From an uncultured Clostridia bacterium (GTDB lineage Bacteria > Bacillota > Clostridia > Christensenellales > Borkfalkiaceae), in contig CALVMH010000008.1 in the NCBI GenBank assembly GCA_944343275.1, positions 1 to 64,000 of the forward strand: DNA of 64,000 bases. Reading direction: 5' to 3'. The translations under genes were made by a program, and so were the position numbers. Position 1 is the stretch's first letter. Each line of letters begins with the position of its first letter. Of this stretch, positions 42,545 to 52,326 are shown in pieces. A model generated the notes under the pieces. It was not told the DNA's origin, made no database searches, and saw nothing but the letters and a program-made list of their open reading frames with translations.

Positions 42545-44641
42545 TTATCGCCCTCCATCCTGAAGGAGCAGGCGGAACTGCACGCGCCGTGTTCCCCAAT
42601 CTACTTCGGCGACCTTGACGCGGACGCATTCGCCCAGATGGAAGGAGTTGCGCATCCCGCGCAGGAGAAAGCGCTCCTCTACAAATTCATAGCTGTCATC
42701 CGGCAATGTTTCGATGGGGATGAGCCCTTCCACGGTGTTGGCAAGTTCCGCAAAGATGCCGAAGGACGTAACGCCCGAAATGGTCGCGTCGTACTCTTCG
42801 CCGATCTTGTCCTGCATGTAGGCAACGGTATACAGCGCATCTACGTCCCGTTCCGCTTCGGTGGCGTTCCTTTCGCAGGCGGAGGAACGGACGGCGGCTT
42901 CCGTTACAAATTTTTTGTATTTTTCCCGCGTCTTTTCGGGGGAAAGAAAACTTTCCTTGATGATGCGGTGGATACAAAGATCGGGATAGCGGCGGATGGG
43001 GGAGGTAAAATGACAGTAACATGCGGAGGCGAGCCCGAAATGTCCGACATTTTCGGGTGAATACGCCGCCTTCATCATGGAACGCAGCATCACACGGTTG
43101 ACCAGCGAATAGAGCGGAGAATCTTCCAGAGAACGCAACAGGTCCTGATAATCCTTGGGGCTGACATCCGACGGATCGAATTTTGCCCGCACGCCCGCTT
43201 CCCGCAGAAATGTGAAAAAGTCCTGCGCCTTTTCTTCGTTCGGCTGTTCATGCACGCGGTATACGAACGGCATCCCTTTTTGCGTCATGAGTTCCGCGAC
43301 ACTCTCGTTGGCAAGCACCATGAATTGCTCGATCATCTCATGCGAAATGGTGCGTTCATAATCGGGAATGGAGATCTTTCCGTTCTCGTAGAGGATCTTC
43401 GCTTCCTTGACGTCAAGCGTGATCCCGCCCCTTGCCGACCGCTTTTTTTGCAGGATACGCGTGAGGCGCACGGCGGTCTCCACAAACCCGATCATGTCCG
43501 GATATTTTTCGCGCATCGCTTTGTCGCCCTCGGCGATCGCCGTGACTTCATGATAGGTCATGCGGTGCGCGGAGCAGATCACGGAGGGCATGACGCGCTT
43601 TTCAAGCACCTTGCCGCGCTCATCTACCGTCATGAAGCATGACAGGGTGAGGCGCGGAACGCCCTCGTTCAGGGAACAGATGTCGTTGGAGAGGGCGGTG
43701 GGGAGCATCGGCAGGACGCGGTCGGGAAAATAGACGCTCGTCCCGCGGGAAAATGCCTCGTTATCGATGGCGCCGCGCCATTTGACATAGTGTGAAACGT
43801 CGGCGATGTGCACGCCGAGATAAAATTTTCCGCCCTCTTTGCGCACGGAAACGGCGTCGTCGATGTCGCGCGTGTCCTCCCCGTCCACCGTGACGATGAG
43901 TTCGTTCCGAAGGTCGATGCGGCCGGAAAGGTCGTCGAGAGGGGAGCGTTTTGCCTGATGTTCTGCCTCGGCGAGAACTTCTTCCGGGAATTGTTCTTTC
44001 AGATCGTGGGCGCGGATGAGCGCGCGTTCCTCAACAAAGAAGTCGCCGCTTTCGCCGAGGACTTCCACGATCTCTCCCGTCGGCATGCGGCCTTCGAAGG
44101 AGCGGATGCGCGCAACGGCTTTTACGCCGTCTGCGGCGCCCTTGCACCTGTCGCTCGGAATAAAAACATCGTCGCAGAATTTTCTGTCGTCGGGATGAAG
44201 AGTGCCGCCCGTCCGCTCACGGCGGAAGGTGCCGACAAGTTCGCGGTTTCCGCGCTGCAACACGGCAAGCACTTCGCCCTCGTCGCTCAATCCGCGGCGG
44301 CTTTTGGGGAATGCCAGCACGGTGTCCTTGTTATAGGCGCCGCGCAGCGCGCGGTGCGGGATAAACAAATCGCTGAAAGCGGGATCGTCGGGGACGAAAA
44401 AACCAAACCCGCGCTCGTTCCCGGAGATGACACCGCGCATGGCTCCAAACTGCTCGGCGGTGCCCATGCGCCCTTTCAGATCGGAGAGCAGTTCTCCTTC
44501 GCGCACGAGAGAAGCGAGAATATTTTCGACGGCGGCAGCGGCTTTGCCTTTCAGCCGCAGTTTTTTAGCGATCTCATTCGGAGTGAGAAGCGCGAACGAG
44601 CCGTCGCGGATTTTTTCCAGCAATGATCGTTTTGCGTCCAT
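42545..44641 (-). CDS. rnr: Ribonuclease R
   Basis: The 698-residue product has N-terminal winged-helix and cold-shock domains, an RNB catalytic domain with DGEDTRDIDDAVSV (metal-binding Asp cluster) and RYPDLCIHRIIKES, and a C-terminal S1 domain starting near KIGEEYDATISGVTSFG. It degrades structured RNA 3' to 5' and works with tmRNA-SmpB, encoded next. The conserved secG-rnr-smpB order supports the call. Confidence 0.96.
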   Translation of the reverse strand: MDAKRSLLEKIRDGSFALLTPNEIAKKLRLKGKAAAAVENILASLVREGELLSDLKGRMGTAEQFGAMRGVISGNERGFGFFVPDDPAFSDLFIPHRALRGAYNKDTVLAFPKSRRGLSDEGEVLAVLQRGNRELVGTFRRERTGGTLHPDDRKFCDDVFIPSDRCKGAADGVKAVARIRSFEGRMPTGEIVEVLGESGDFFVEERALIRAHDLKEQFPEEVLAEAEHQAKRSPLDDLSGRIDLRNELIVTVDGEDTRDIDDAVSVRKEGGKFYLGVHIADVSHYVKWRGAIDNEAFSRGTSVYFPDRVLPMLPTALSNDICSLNEGVPRLTLSCFMTVDERGKVLEKRVMPSVICSAHRMTYHEVTAIAEGDKAMREKYPDMIGFVETAVRLTRILQKKRSARGGITLDVKEAKILYENGKISIPDYERTISHEMIEQFMVLANESVAELMTQKGMPFVYRVHEQPNEEKAQDFFTFLREAGVRAKFDPSDVSPKDYQDLLRSLEDSPLYSLVNRVMLRSMMKAAYSPENVGHFGLASACYCHFTSPIRRYPDLCIHRIIKESFLSPEKTREKYKKFVTEAAVRSSACERNATEAERDVDALYTVAYMQDKIGEEYDATISGVTSFGIFAELANTVEGLIPIETLPDDSYEFVEERFLLRGMRNSFHLGECVRVKVAEVDWGTRRVQFRLLLQDGGR

Positions 44642-44666
44642 ATATCAATGAAAATCCTTTCGGTTA

Positions 44667-44700
44667 GAAAAAAACGGACCGCCCAAAGCCGCCCGTTTCA
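44667..44700 (-). terminator. Probable terminator between secG and rnr
   Basis: On the minus strand AAACGGGCGG and CCGTTTTTTT flank a partly paired GC-rich interior, ending in a long T run. Read-through would still allow rnr expression from secG. Confidence 0.65.
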
Positions 44701-44723
44701 AGATGATCCGCATAGCCGTCCGC

Positions 44724-45041
44724 TTATTCCACGGGACCCCAGATCGCAGGGATCTGCAGGATGAAGAAGACGATCGCAAGTACGGCGAGCACCGCGAGGC
44801 AGATGATCGTCCACATCTTGAGTTTGGATTCGATGGAACGGCCCTTGTTTTTGCCGTAGAACGTTTCGCTCGTTCCGCCGAGTGCATCGATACCCTGCGA
44901 GTTGCCGGGCTGCAGCATGACAAGGATGACGGCAGCGAGCGCCGCGACCGCCATGAGGACGACCAGCGTGTAGTTGATCGCATAGTAAACGGATTCCAGA
45001 CTCTCCGGTTCGAATATGGCGGGAACAAGAAGATTCAACAC
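44724..45041 (-). CDS. secG: Preprotein translocase subunit SecG
   Basis: The 105-residue product has two membrane segments with the linker MLQPGNSQGIDALGGTSETF, the conserved SecG signature. It assists SecYE during protein export. The likely start is GTG at 45041, with AAAGGAA nine bases upstream; longer in-frame reading would lack a ribosome site. It is the first gene of the secG-rnr-smpB-metY-metA set. Confidence 0.93.
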   Translation of the reverse strand: MLNLLVPAIFEPESLESVYYAINYTLVVLMAVAALAAVILVMLQPGNSQGIDALGGTSETFYGKNKGRSIESKLKMWTIICLAVLAVLAIVFFILQIPAIWGPVE

Positions 45042-45190
45042 GATACGATATTCCTTTATCTTGTAAAATACGTTGGAAAGTATACCATATCCGCGCAGAA
45101 AACACAACTTTTTTTGCGCCTGTTTGCGAAAGAAGTCTCAATTTTCAAAAAAAAAATTCTTTACAGTATCGTCATGTCTGTCGCAGGGGA

Positions 45191-45219
45191 TTGACATTTG
45201 TGCATACGGGGAGTATAAT
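45191..45219 (+). promoter_or_regulatory. Consensus SigA promoter of aroK (leaderless)
   Basis: TTGACA (45191-45196) and TATAAT (45214-45219) are both perfect and 17 bases apart. The aroK ATG is ten bases after the -10 with no ribosome site between, so the transcript should begin within about three bases of the start codon. Confidence 0.92.
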
Positions 45220-45228
45220 AATTCCGAT

Positions 45229-45735
45229 ATGGACAATCTCGTTCTTATCGGGATGCCGTCATCCGGGAAGAGCACGGCGGGCGTCCTGCTTGCGAAAAAA
45301 ATCGGGTATGGATTTATCGATACCGATCTTATCATTCAGGGCGAGCAGGGGGCGCTCCTAGCCGACATCATTGCCCGCGAAGGGGCGGATGGATTCATCG
45401 CCATCGAAGAGCGGGTGAACGCGGGGCTTATGGCGCAGAGATGCGTGATCGCCACCGGCGGGAGCGTCTGCTATTCCGAACGCGCGATGCGGCATCTGAA
45501 AACGCTCGGAACGGTCGTCTATCTACAATTGAGTGAGGAAGAGGTCGCGCGCCGCATTCCCAGCCTTATCCGGCGCGGCGTCGTCATGCGGGGGGATGTT
45601 ACGACGCTGGAAGCGCTCTATCGTCAGCGCGTGCCGCTCTATGAGCGGTATGCGGATGTGACCGTCGTTTGCGACGGTCACACGGTCGACGAGACGGTGG
45701 GCGAGATCGCGGCGGCTACCGGTTTTACGATATGA
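45229..45735 (+). CDS. aroK: Shikimate kinase
   Basis: The 168-residue product starts NLVLIGMPSSGKSTAGVLLA, a Walker A P-loop, followed by DTDLIIQ and the shikimate-binding segment ATGGSVCYSERAM. It phosphorylates shikimate, two steps before chorismate. The ATG at 45229 coincides with the predicted transcription start. It overlaps panE by four bases; aroA and tyrA lie 11-13 kb downstream. Confidence 0.93.
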   Translation: MDNLVLIGMPSSGKSTAGVLLAKKIGYGFIDTDLIIQGEQGALLADIIAREGADGFIAIEERVNAGLMAQRCVIATGGSVCYSERAMRHLKTLGTVVYLQLSEEEVARRIPSLIRRGVVMRGDVTTLEALYRQRVPLYERYADVTVVCDGHTVDETVGEIAAATGFTI

Positions 45736-46700
45736 GAATTTGTATTTACGGCGCCGGAGCGATGGGGACGTCGCTTGGCGTTTTGCTCGACGAAATGTCG
45801 CTGGATTTTATCTCGCACAATGCGGAACACGTTGCGGCGATGAATGCTTCCGGAGCGCTCATCGAGGGGGCGCTCACACGCTGCGTCAAGGTACGCGCCA
45901 AGCTGCCTTCTCAGATGGATGGGCAGTATGACGTCGTCATTCTTGCCGTCAAACAGCGGGAAAATCACGCTGCGGCACAGTTTCTGCGTCCGTTTCTAAA
46001 AGACGACGGCGCCATCGTGACCATCCAGAACGGATTGCCCGAAGAAGGGCTTGCCAAAGTGTTCGGCAAGGATCGCGTCTACGGCTGTACGCTTTCGTGG
46101 AGCGCCGAAAAGACGGCGCCCGGCGTCGTCCGCGTAACGAGTGACACGGGCTTTTGTCTGGCGCTCGGCGCTTACGGAAAAGGGGAGCGCTTAAAGGAGC
46201 TCGCGGCGCTTCTTTCGCATGCGGGGACGCTGACCGTCGGAAAGCTCGCGGAGATCCGCTATGCGAAACTTGCGGTCAACGCCTCTTTTTCCACGCTTTC
46301 CGCACTTTCGGGCATGACGTTTTTACAGCTTGCAAGGAAAGAGAAAAAACGTGTGCTTGCGCTTATGCGTGAGGTCTTTGCCGTCGCAAAAGTAAACGGC
46401 TGCACACGCCTTCCGCAGAACGGGTACGACCTTTTCAAAGTGTTCGGTGGAAAATTTGCCCCGCTTTTGCTGCCTGTTGCCATGAAAAAATATGCACACA
46501 CGCGTTCCGGCATGCTGCGGGACATCCTTGCGGGAAAGCGCTGCGACGTCGACTTTGTGGCGGGCGCCGCCGTCGCCGCAGGGAAAAAGGCAGGGGTCCC
46601 GATGCCCATGCTCGAACGCGCCGTCGCCCTCGTTCACGATGTGGAAAACGGGCTTGCGGAAATCGCGCCCGAAACGCTGAAATTACTTTCCGAGGAATGA
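45732..46700 (+). CDS. panE: 2-dehydropantoate 2-reductase (ketopantoate reductase)
   Basis: The 322-residue product begins ICIYGAGAMGTSLGVLL (NADP-binding Rossmann motif), with VKQRENHAAA and IQNGLPEEG, and a C-terminal helical ApbA domain containing the conserved Lys of RYAKLAVNASFSTLSAL. It makes pantoate for CoA synthesis. No panB or panC is nearby, so the pathway role rests on family identity. The start overlaps the aroK stop. Confidence 0.88.
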   Translation: MRICIYGAGAMGTSLGVLLDEMSLDFISHNAEHVAAMNASGALIEGALTRCVKVRAKLPSQMDGQYDVVILAVKQRENHAAAQFLRPFLKDDGAIVTIQNGLPEEGLAKVFGKDRVYGCTLSWSAEKTAPGVVRVTSDTGFCLALGAYGKGERLKELAALLSHAGTLTVGKLAEIRYAKLAVNASFSTLSALSGMTFLQLARKEKKRVLALMREVFAVAKVNGCTRLPQNGYDLFKVFGGKFAPLLLPVAMKKYAHTRSGMLRDILAGKRCDVDFVAGAAVAAGKKAGVPMPMLERAVALVHDVENGLAEIAPETLKLLSEE

Positions 46701-46703
46701 TCC

Positions 46704-48338
46704 ATGGACTTCAATGCACTTGCCGAACGGCTGCTTCCGGGGGAGTATCCCGCACTTGAAACCTTTGAAAAGCGATACCCGCAAAGGGATTTGCCTGCAA
46801 AAGCGGAGGTGACGCGCCTTGCACCATCGCCGACGGGATTTATCCATTTGGGAAATTTGTTTGTCGCCATTGCCAACGAGCGCATTGCGCATCAGAGCGG
46901 CGGCAGGCTTTTTTTGCGCATTGAAGATACCGACTTGAAGCGCAAAGTGGACGGAGCGGTCGAGGCGGTCATTTCCGCCCTCGATTATTTCGACATCCGC
47001 TTTGACGAAGGCGCGCAGATCGGCGGGGACGAGACGTATGGTCCGTGGTATCAGCGGCAGCGCGCCGATATTTACCGTGCCTATGCAAAGGAACTGATCC
47101 GCCGCGGCAGGGCATACCCGTGTTTTTGCACGGAGGAAGAACTGTCCGCCATGCGTGACGTACAGACGGCAAACAAGGAGACAACGGGTTATTACGGAAA
47201 ATATGCCAAATGCCGCACCCTCTCCGAAGGGGAGATCTGCGCGGCGCTCGATGCGGGCAAACCCTATGTCATCCGTTTGAGATCGGCGGGAGATGCGTCG
47301 CGCAAATTTGTCTTTCATGATGAGATCAAAGGCGACGTCAACGTTTCCGAAAACGATCAGGACGTTGTTATTTTGAAATCGGACGGGATTCCCACCTATC
47401 ATTTTGCGCACGCGGTGGACGATCATCTCATGCGCACGACGCTCGTCATCCGTGGAGAGGAATGGCTCGCATCCCTTCCCGTCCATCTGGAACTGTTCTC
47501 TGCGCTCGGGTTCCGTCCGCCGAAGTACGGTCATAACTGTTCGCTCATGAAGATGGACGGGGCTTCCAAGCGCAAACTTTCCAAGCGTAAGGATCCCGAA
47601 CTCTCCCTTTCCTTTTACAGGCAGGAGGGGTATCATCCGTTTGCGGTCAAAGTGTATATGCTCACGCTGCTCAATTCCGATTTTGAAGAATGGCATGCGA
47701 AATTTCCCGACAAACCGCTGGAAGAGTTCCCGTTCCGCATCGGCAAGATGAGCAAGAGCGGCGCGCTGTTCGATCTTGACAAGCTCAATGATATTTCCCG
47801 CACCGAGCTTTCCCGCCTGTCGGAAGGGGAGATGCTCGCCTTTCTGCGCGGCTGGACGCTGGATTACGGCGGGGAACGGGAACGTGCATATTTTGCGGAT
47901 GAAGCATACCTGCGCGAAGTGCTGGCGCTTTGCATGGGGACCGCGGGCAAAAAGCGCCGCAAAGATTTTGTGACGGCAAAACAGGCTTTGGAGGAGATCG
48001 GCTACTTCTTTTCCGATTACAGACAGAGGGATGCATACCGCGTCGATCCGCAGACGCGCAATGCCGTCATATCGGCGTTTCTTGCAACCTATTCTCACGA
48101 AAACGACGCGCAGGTATGGTTTTCAAAGGTTAAAGAAGTCGCGGCGTCGCTCGGTTTTGCTGCCGAGATGCGTGACTATAAGGCAAATCCCGATGCCTAT
48201 CGCGGCAGTGTTTCCGACGTGGCGGAAGTTTTGCGCATCGCCGTAACGGGCAGGGCGAATTCGCCCGATCTTTGGTCGATCATGCACATTCTCGGCGAGG
48301 AACGCACCCGCGCGCGCCTGCAAGCCGCGCTTGCGTGA
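46704..48338 (+). CDS. gltX: Glutamyl-tRNA synthetase
   Basis: The 544-residue product has the class I signature RLAPSPTGFIHLGNLFVA and the KMSKS-equivalent RKLSKRKDPE, with RIEDTDLKRKVDGAVEA typical of glutamate enzymes. About 35 residues precede the catalytic core, and the total exceeds the usual ~480, as in one clostridial subgroup. It begins three bases after panE. Whether it also charges tRNA-Gln cannot be told here. Confidence 0.94.
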   Translation: MDFNALAERLLPGEYPALETFEKRYPQRDLPAKAEVTRLAPSPTGFIHLGNLFVAIANERIAHQSGGRLFLRIEDTDLKRKVDGAVEAVISALDYFDIRFDEGAQIGGDETYGPWYQRQRADIYRAYAKELIRRGRAYPCFCTEEELSAMRDVQTANKETTGYYGKYAKCRTLSEGEICAALDAGKPYVIRLRSAGDASRKFVFHDEIKGDVNVSENDQDVVILKSDGIPTYHFAHAVDDHLMRTTLVIRGEEWLASLPVHLELFSALGFRPPKYGHNCSLMKMDGASKRKLSKRKDPELSLSFYRQEGYHPFAVKVYMLTLLNSDFEEWHAKFPDKPLEEFPFRIGKMSKSGALFDLDKLNDISRTELSRLSEGEMLAFLRGWTLDYGGERERAYFADEAYLREVLALCMGTAGKKRRKDFVTAKQALEEIGYFFSDYRQRDAYRVDPQTRNAVISAFLATYSHENDAQVWFSKVKEVAASLGFAAEMRDYKANPDAYRGSVSDVAEVLRIAVTGRANSPDLWSIMHILGEERTRARLQAALA

Positions 48339-48360
48339 TATACACAGGAAGGAGAATGAA

Positions 48361-49191
48361 ATGAGCAGAGCGGACGAGATTTTCATTGCAAACTGCAAGG
48401 ACATCATGGAGCACGGGGTGTGGGACACCGACGCCGCCGTGCGACCGCATTGGGAAGACGGCACGCCTGCGCACACCGTCAAAAAATTCGGGATCGTCAA
48501 TCGCTACAACTTGAAGGAAGAATTTCCCATCCAGACCATCCGCCGCTGCGCGTTCAAATCATGCGTTGACGAAATCTTATGGATCTGGCAGAAAAAGAGC
48601 AATAACGTTCATGATCTGGATTCGCACATCTGGGACAGTTGGGCAGATGAGACGGGTTCCATCGGCAAAGCATATGGCTATCAGCTTGGGAAAAAGGCAA
48701 AATATCGGGAAGGGGAGTTTGACCAGGTCGACAGGGTGCTTTACGACTTAAAACACAACCCCGCCTCCCGCCGCATCCTCACCAACCTCTATAATTTTGA
48801 GGACCTGCACGAGATGCATCTCTATCCCTGTGCGTATTCGATGACGTTCAACGTCTCCGGAGATACCCTGAACGGGATCCTCAACCAACGTTCCAACGAT
48901 ATGCTGACGGCAAACGGCTGGAATGTGACGCAATATGCGGTCTTGCTGACGATGTTCGCGCAGGTAAGCGGACTGAAAGCGGGCGAGCTCGTCCACGTCA
49001 TTGCGGATGCGCATCTCTATGACAGACATATTCCCATCGTCAAAGAGGTCATTGCCAATCCCGTAAAGCCCGCTCCGAAGCTGGTTGTCGATCCCGACGT
49101 CAAGAACTTCTATGATTTCACGGTGGACAGCTTCCGCCTGGAGCATTACGAATACACGCCGCTTGCGGCGAAGATTCCGGTGGCGATATGA
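48361..49191 (+). CDS. thyA: Thymidylate synthase (ThyA)
   Basis: The 276-residue product has QTIRRCAFKSCVDEILW, the catalytic Cys in LYPCAYSMTFNV, and NQRSNDMLTANGWNVTQYA for dUMP and folate binding. The active site reads PCAY instead of the PCH of E. coli ThyA; I believe this variant also occurs in other Gram-positive ThyA proteins. It methylates dUMP using methylene-tetrahydrofolate. GGAAGGAGAA precedes the ATG at 48361. It overlaps dfrA by four bases. Confidence 0.95.
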   Translation: MSRADEIFIANCKDIMEHGVWDTDAAVRPHWEDGTPAHTVKKFGIVNRYNLKEEFPIQTIRRCAFKSCVDEILWIWQKKSNNVHDLDSHIWDSWADETGSIGKAYGYQLGKKAKYREGEFDQVDRVLYDLKHNPASRRILTNLYNFEDLHEMHLYPCAYSMTFNVSGDTLNGILNQRSNDMLTANGWNVTQYAVLLTMFAQVSGLKAGELVHVIADAHLYDRHIPIVKEVIANPVKPAPKLVVDPDVKNFYDFTVDSFRLEHYEYTPLAAKIPVAI

Positions 49192-49685
49192 AGGCAATTT
49201 TTCACGCAGACAGAAATTGGGGAATCGGCAGGGGGAACGATCTCATGTTCCGTCTCCCCCTCGATATGAAGTTTTTCCGCGAGACGACAAAGGGGAAGAC
49301 GGTGGTGATGGGGCTGAATACGCTGCGCTCCTTCCCGGGCGGAAAACCCCTCAAAAACCGCACGAACATTGTGCTTTGCCCGGAGAACGTGGAGGAGGAC
49401 GTCATCTGCGTTCATTCCCTCGCAGAACTTTTGGCGGAAGTGAAGCGTTATCCCGCAGACGATGTTTACGTCATCGGCGGTGCGAGCGTATACAGACTCC
49501 TGCTTCCCTATTGTACGGAAGTGCTCGTGACGAAAGTGGATGCGGACGGCGGGGCGGATACCTTCGTTCCCGATCTGGATGCGGACGAACGCTTTCTTCT
49601 GTGCGCCGAGAGTGCGCCGACGGAAGACAACGGGTATCTCATTCGTTTTTGCACCTATAAAAATTTGTCGCCCGAAGGGGATTGA
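49188..49685 (+). CDS. folA: Dihydrofolate reductase
   Basis: The 165-residue product shows ADRNWGIGRGNDLMFRLPLD (with the catalytic Asp), VVMGLNTLRSFPGGKPL and VYVIGGASVYRLLLP, the standard DHFR motifs. It regenerates tetrahydrofolate from the dihydrofolate made by thymidylate synthase, encoded directly upstream in an ATGA overlap. A terminator follows. Confidence 0.96.
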   Translation: MKAIFHADRNWGIGRGNDLMFRLPLDMKFFRETTKGKTVVMGLNTLRSFPGGKPLKNRTNIVLCPENVEEDVICVHSLAELLAEVKRYPADDVYVIGGASVYRLLLPYCTEVLVTKVDADGGADTFVPDLDADERFLLCAESAPTEDNGYLIRFCTYKNLSPEGD

Positions 49686-49708
49686 TTGCCCGGCAGGGCA
49701 ATTTTTTT
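49685..49708 (+). terminator. Intrinsic terminator after folA
   Basis: ATTGCCC and GGGCAAT pair around GGCA, followed by seven T. It overlaps the folA stop codon. Confidence 0.92.
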
Positions 49709-49729
49709 CGTAAAGCCGGGCATTTTTTC

Positions 49730-49758
49730 TTGCTTAATGCGCCCGAAAGTATTAAAAT
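49730..49758 (+). promoter_or_regulatory. SigA promoter of typA
   Basis: TTGCTT (49730-49735) and TAAAAT (49753-49758) are 17 bases apart, about 30 bases before the typA ATG. Confidence 0.75.
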
Positions 49759-49790
49759 ATGCTTTCGGACGAACATTTACAGAGGTAGAT

Positions 49791-51617
49791 ATGATCAGAG
49801 AAGATTTGCGCAACATTGCGATCATCGCGCACGTCGATCACGGTAAGACGACGCTGGTCGATCAGATGCTCAAACAAGCGGGCACCTTCCGCGAAAATCA
49901 GGTGGTGGAGGAGCGCGTGATGGATTCGGGCGCGCTCGAACGGGAACGCGGCATCACCATTCTTGCAAAAAACACATCCGTTCATTACCACGGCGTCAAG
50001 ATCAATATCATTGATACGCCCGGACACGCCGACTTTTCGGGCGAGGTGGAGCGCGTCCTCAAAATGGTCTCGGGCGTGCTTATTCTTGTAGACGCCGCAG
50101 AGGGCCCCATGCCGCAGACGCGTTTTGTGACGCAGAAGGCGCTGGAAATGGGGCTGAAACTCATCATCGTCGTCAACAAAGTCGACCGTCCCGACGCGCG
50201 CGTCAAGGAGGTCATCGACGAAGTTCTGGAACTGCTCATGGACCTTGACGCTTCGGACGATCAGCTCGAAAGCCCGTTCGTCTTCTGTTCCGGCAGGGAC
50301 GGAACGGCCTCTCTCGATGAGAACGTTAAGGGGGTCGATCTGACGCCCTTGTTCGACACCGTCCTTTCCCATTTCCCGCCGCTCGATATGGACGATCGGG
50401 GCGCTTTGCAGATCTTGGTGTCTTCCATCGACTACAACGATTATGTGGGGCGCATCGGCATCGGGCGCGTGGAGCGCGGCGTTGCACGGCAGAACGCGGA
50501 TGTCACCGTGTGCAATTACAACCATCCGAACGTCTCTCTGCGCGGGAAGATCGTCAACCTTTATGAGATAGAAGGGCTGAACCGCGTCCCCTGTGAGAGC
50601 GCTGCCGCGGGCGACATCGTCTGCTTTTCGGGGCTGGAAAAAATCAACATCGGCGACACGGTGTGCGCCTCGGAAAAAGTGGAGCCCGTTGCCTTCGTCA
50701 AGATCTCCGATCCGACGGTGGAGATGATCTTCTCCGTCAACGATTCTCCCTTTGCGGGGAAGGAGGGCAAGTTTGTCACGACGCGTCATCTGCGCGACAG
50801 GTTATACCGTGAACTGCTGCGTGATGTCTCCCTGCGCGTGGAGGATACCGATTCGACAGATGCCTTCCGTGTCAGCGGAAGGGGGGAGATGCATCTTTCC
50901 ATTCTCATTGAGACGATGCGCCGTGAAGGGTATGAATTTCAGGTGAGCTCGCCGAAGGTTCTCTATCATGAGATCGACGGCGTCCGGTATGAGCCTGTGG
51001 AGCGCCTCATCGTGGACGTGCCCGAGGACAACACGGGTCCCGTGTTCCAGAGCATGGGGGAGAGAAAGGGCGAACTCGTGCACATGCACGCAATGGGTTC
51101 GCGCATGCGCTTGGAGTTTCTCGTTCCTGCCCGCGGGTTGTTCGGATATAAGAGCGAATTTCTGACGGATACCAAGGGCGAAGGCGTGATGAGTTCCGTG
51201 TTTTTTGAATATCAGCCCTATAAAGGGGAGATTTCGCGGCGCTCGACGGGTTCGCTCGTCGCATTCGAAACGGGCGAGGCAGTCACTTACGGACTGTTCA
51301 ATGCACAGGGGCGCGGTACGCTGTTTATTGGCGCGGGGACGCCCGTCTATGAAGGGATGGTCGTCGGATTCTCGCCGAAGGACGAGGATATCAATGTCAA
51401 TGTCTGCAAGACCAAACACCTCACGAATACGCGTTCGTCCTCGTCGGATGATGCGCTGCGCCTTATCCCGCCCAAAAGGCTCAGTCTGGAAGAGGCGTTG
51501 GAATTTATCGGGGATGATGAATTGCTGGAAGTGACGCCCTTGAACGTCCGCATCCGCAAGCGCATTCTTGACAGCGAATTGCGCGCCAAAGCACGTGCAA
51601 AAGCCAAATTGCAATGA
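49791..51617 (+). CDS. typA: Ribosome-associated GTPase TypA/BipA
   Basis: The 608-residue product has the translational GTPase motifs [35 protein letters not shown] and NKVDRP, then EF-G-like domains and the TypA-specific C-terminal region. It binds 70S ribosomes and helps 50S assembly under stress. GAGGT precedes the ATG at 49791. A copy of the 21-base palindrome lies between its stop codon and its terminator. Confidence 0.97.
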   Translation: MIREDLRNIAIIAHVDHGKTTLVDQMLKQAGTFRENQVVEERVMDSGALERERGITILAKNTSVHYHGVKINIIDTPGHADFSGEVERVLKMVSGVLILVDAAEGPMPQTRFVTQKALEMGLKLIIVVNKVDRPDARVKEVIDEVLELLMDLDASDDQLESPFVFCSGRDGTASLDENVKGVDLTPLFDTVLSHFPPLDMDDRGALQILVSSIDYNDYVGRIGIGRVERGVARQNADVTVCNYNHPNVSLRGKIVNLYEIEGLNRVPCESAAAGDIVCFSGLEKINIGDTVCASEKVEPVAFVKISDPTVEMIFSVNDSPFAGKEGKFVTTRHLRDRLYRELLRDVSLRVEDTDSTDAFRVSGRGEMHLSILIETMRREGYEFQVSSPKVLYHEIDGVRYEPVERLIVDVPEDNTGPVFQSMGERKGELVHMHAMGSRMRLEFLVPARGLFGYKSEFLTDTKGEGVMSSVFFEYQPYKGEISRRSTGSLVAFETGEAVTYGLFNAQGRGTLFIGAGTPVYEGMVVGFSPKDEDINVNVCKTKHLTNTRSSSSDDALRLIPPKRLSLEEALEFIGDDELLEVTPLNVRIRKRILDSELRAKARAKAKLQ

Positions 51618-51626
51618 ATTTGCATG

Positions 51627-51647
51627 GTACTATGTCAGACATAATAT
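51627..51647 (+). repeat. 21-base palindromic repeat, copy 3 (after typA)
   Basis: GTAC, the core TATGTCAGACATA, then ATAT; one mismatch, at the last base. It is intergenic, ten bases after the typA stop and 12 bases before the typA terminator stem, so it would be transcribed. Confidence 0.8.
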
Positions 51648-51659
51648 TATGATTTTCCG

Positions 51660-51690
51660 AAATCCCGCCTGATTTGCGGGATTTTTTGAT
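51660..51690 (+). terminator. Intrinsic terminator after typA
   Basis: AAATCCCGC and GCGGGATTT pair around a seven-base loop, continued by TTTT. Confidence 0.92.
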
Positions 51691-51699
51691 AGCCCAAGG

Positions 51700-51707
51700 C
51701 ATACAGT
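51700..51707 (+). promoter_or_regulatory. Candidate sporulation-sigma -10 box of yabP
   Basis: CATACAGT matches the SigE-type -10 pattern CATACANT and ends six bases before the yabP ATG. The -35 is not clear. The same arrangement is seen before cwlD at 7786. Confidence 0.45.
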
Positions 51708-51712
51708 AAAGT

Positions 51713-51964
51713 ATGCAAAACGAAGTCAAGCCGAGCGTTCTGACACTTGAAAACCAGAGCAGGCTCACGCTTACGGGCGTGGAGCGCGTAGATGCCTTTT
51801 CGGAGCGGGAGATCCGCCTGCGGGTAGGCGGGAAGAAAGTGCGGATAGAGGGCAGCAAACTCAAAGTCCTGTCTTTTTCGGAGGGCAGCGGGAATTTCGC
51901 CGCGGCGGGCGTCATCGATTGTATCCGCTTTTTGCAGGGGGTCAAGGGCGGATTTTTCCGATGA
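51713..51964 (+). CDS. yabP: Sporulation protein YabP
   Basis: The 83-residue product matches the YabP/YqfC family: LENQSRLTLTGVERVDAFSE followed by a short beta-rich segment and EGSKLKVLSFSEGSG. In Bacillus YabP is produced in the mother cell and needed for cortex formation. It is followed by yabQ in a four-base overlap and then the divIC-like gene, the usual order in spore formers. No ribosome site is visible before the ATG. Confidence 0.9.
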   Translation: MQNEVKPSVLTLENQSRLTLTGVERVDAFSEREIRLRVGGKKVRIEGSKLKVLSFSEGSGNFAAAGVIDCIRFLQGVKGGFFR

Positions 51965-52326
51965 CCGATCAGTTTTATGTTTTTTTGGTCGGTGTCTGCT
52001 GCGGCGCCGCGGGCGGGCTGCTCTACGATGGCGTCGGGTGGCTTCGTGCGCTGCTTCCGTTCCGTGCAGCGCAGATCGCAACGGATATTTTGTTCAGCCT
52101 GCTCTTTGCCGCAGGTTATCTTGCCGTGAACACGGCGCTCATGTTGCCGGGGCTGCGGCTGTACTCCTTTGTTGCCTGTGCCCTTGGCTTTTTGCTCTAT
52201 TTGAAAAGTTTGCATAAAATCGTTGCATTTTTCGGCAAAAAGTTATATAATGGGTTGAAACGAATACAAAGGGGACAAAAAGCATGTCCGGGAAAAGAGG
52301 CACAAATCTCACGGAAGAGAAGATGA
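51961..52326 (+). CDS. yabQ: Spore cortex biosynthesis protein YabQ
   Basis: The 121-residue product has about three hydrophobic segments (residues ~6-22, 41-58 and 63-80) and a basic C-terminal tail. FYVFLVGVCCGAAGGLLYDG near the start matches the YabQ pattern. It is expected in the outer forespore membrane during cortex synthesis. It overlaps yabP at its start and the divIC-like gene by 43 bases at its end. Confidence 0.85.
   Translation: MTDQFYVFLVGVCCGAAGGLLYDGVGWLRALLPFRAAQIATDILFSLLFAAGYLAVNTALMLPGLRLYSFVACALGFLLYLKSLHKIVAFFGKKLYNGLKRIQRGQKACPGKEAQISRKRR

Noticed and set aside
42082..45041. tmRNA gene near smpB
   Set aside because: I looked on both strands around smpB, rnr and secG for tRNA-like ends and a tag-peptide frame and found none.
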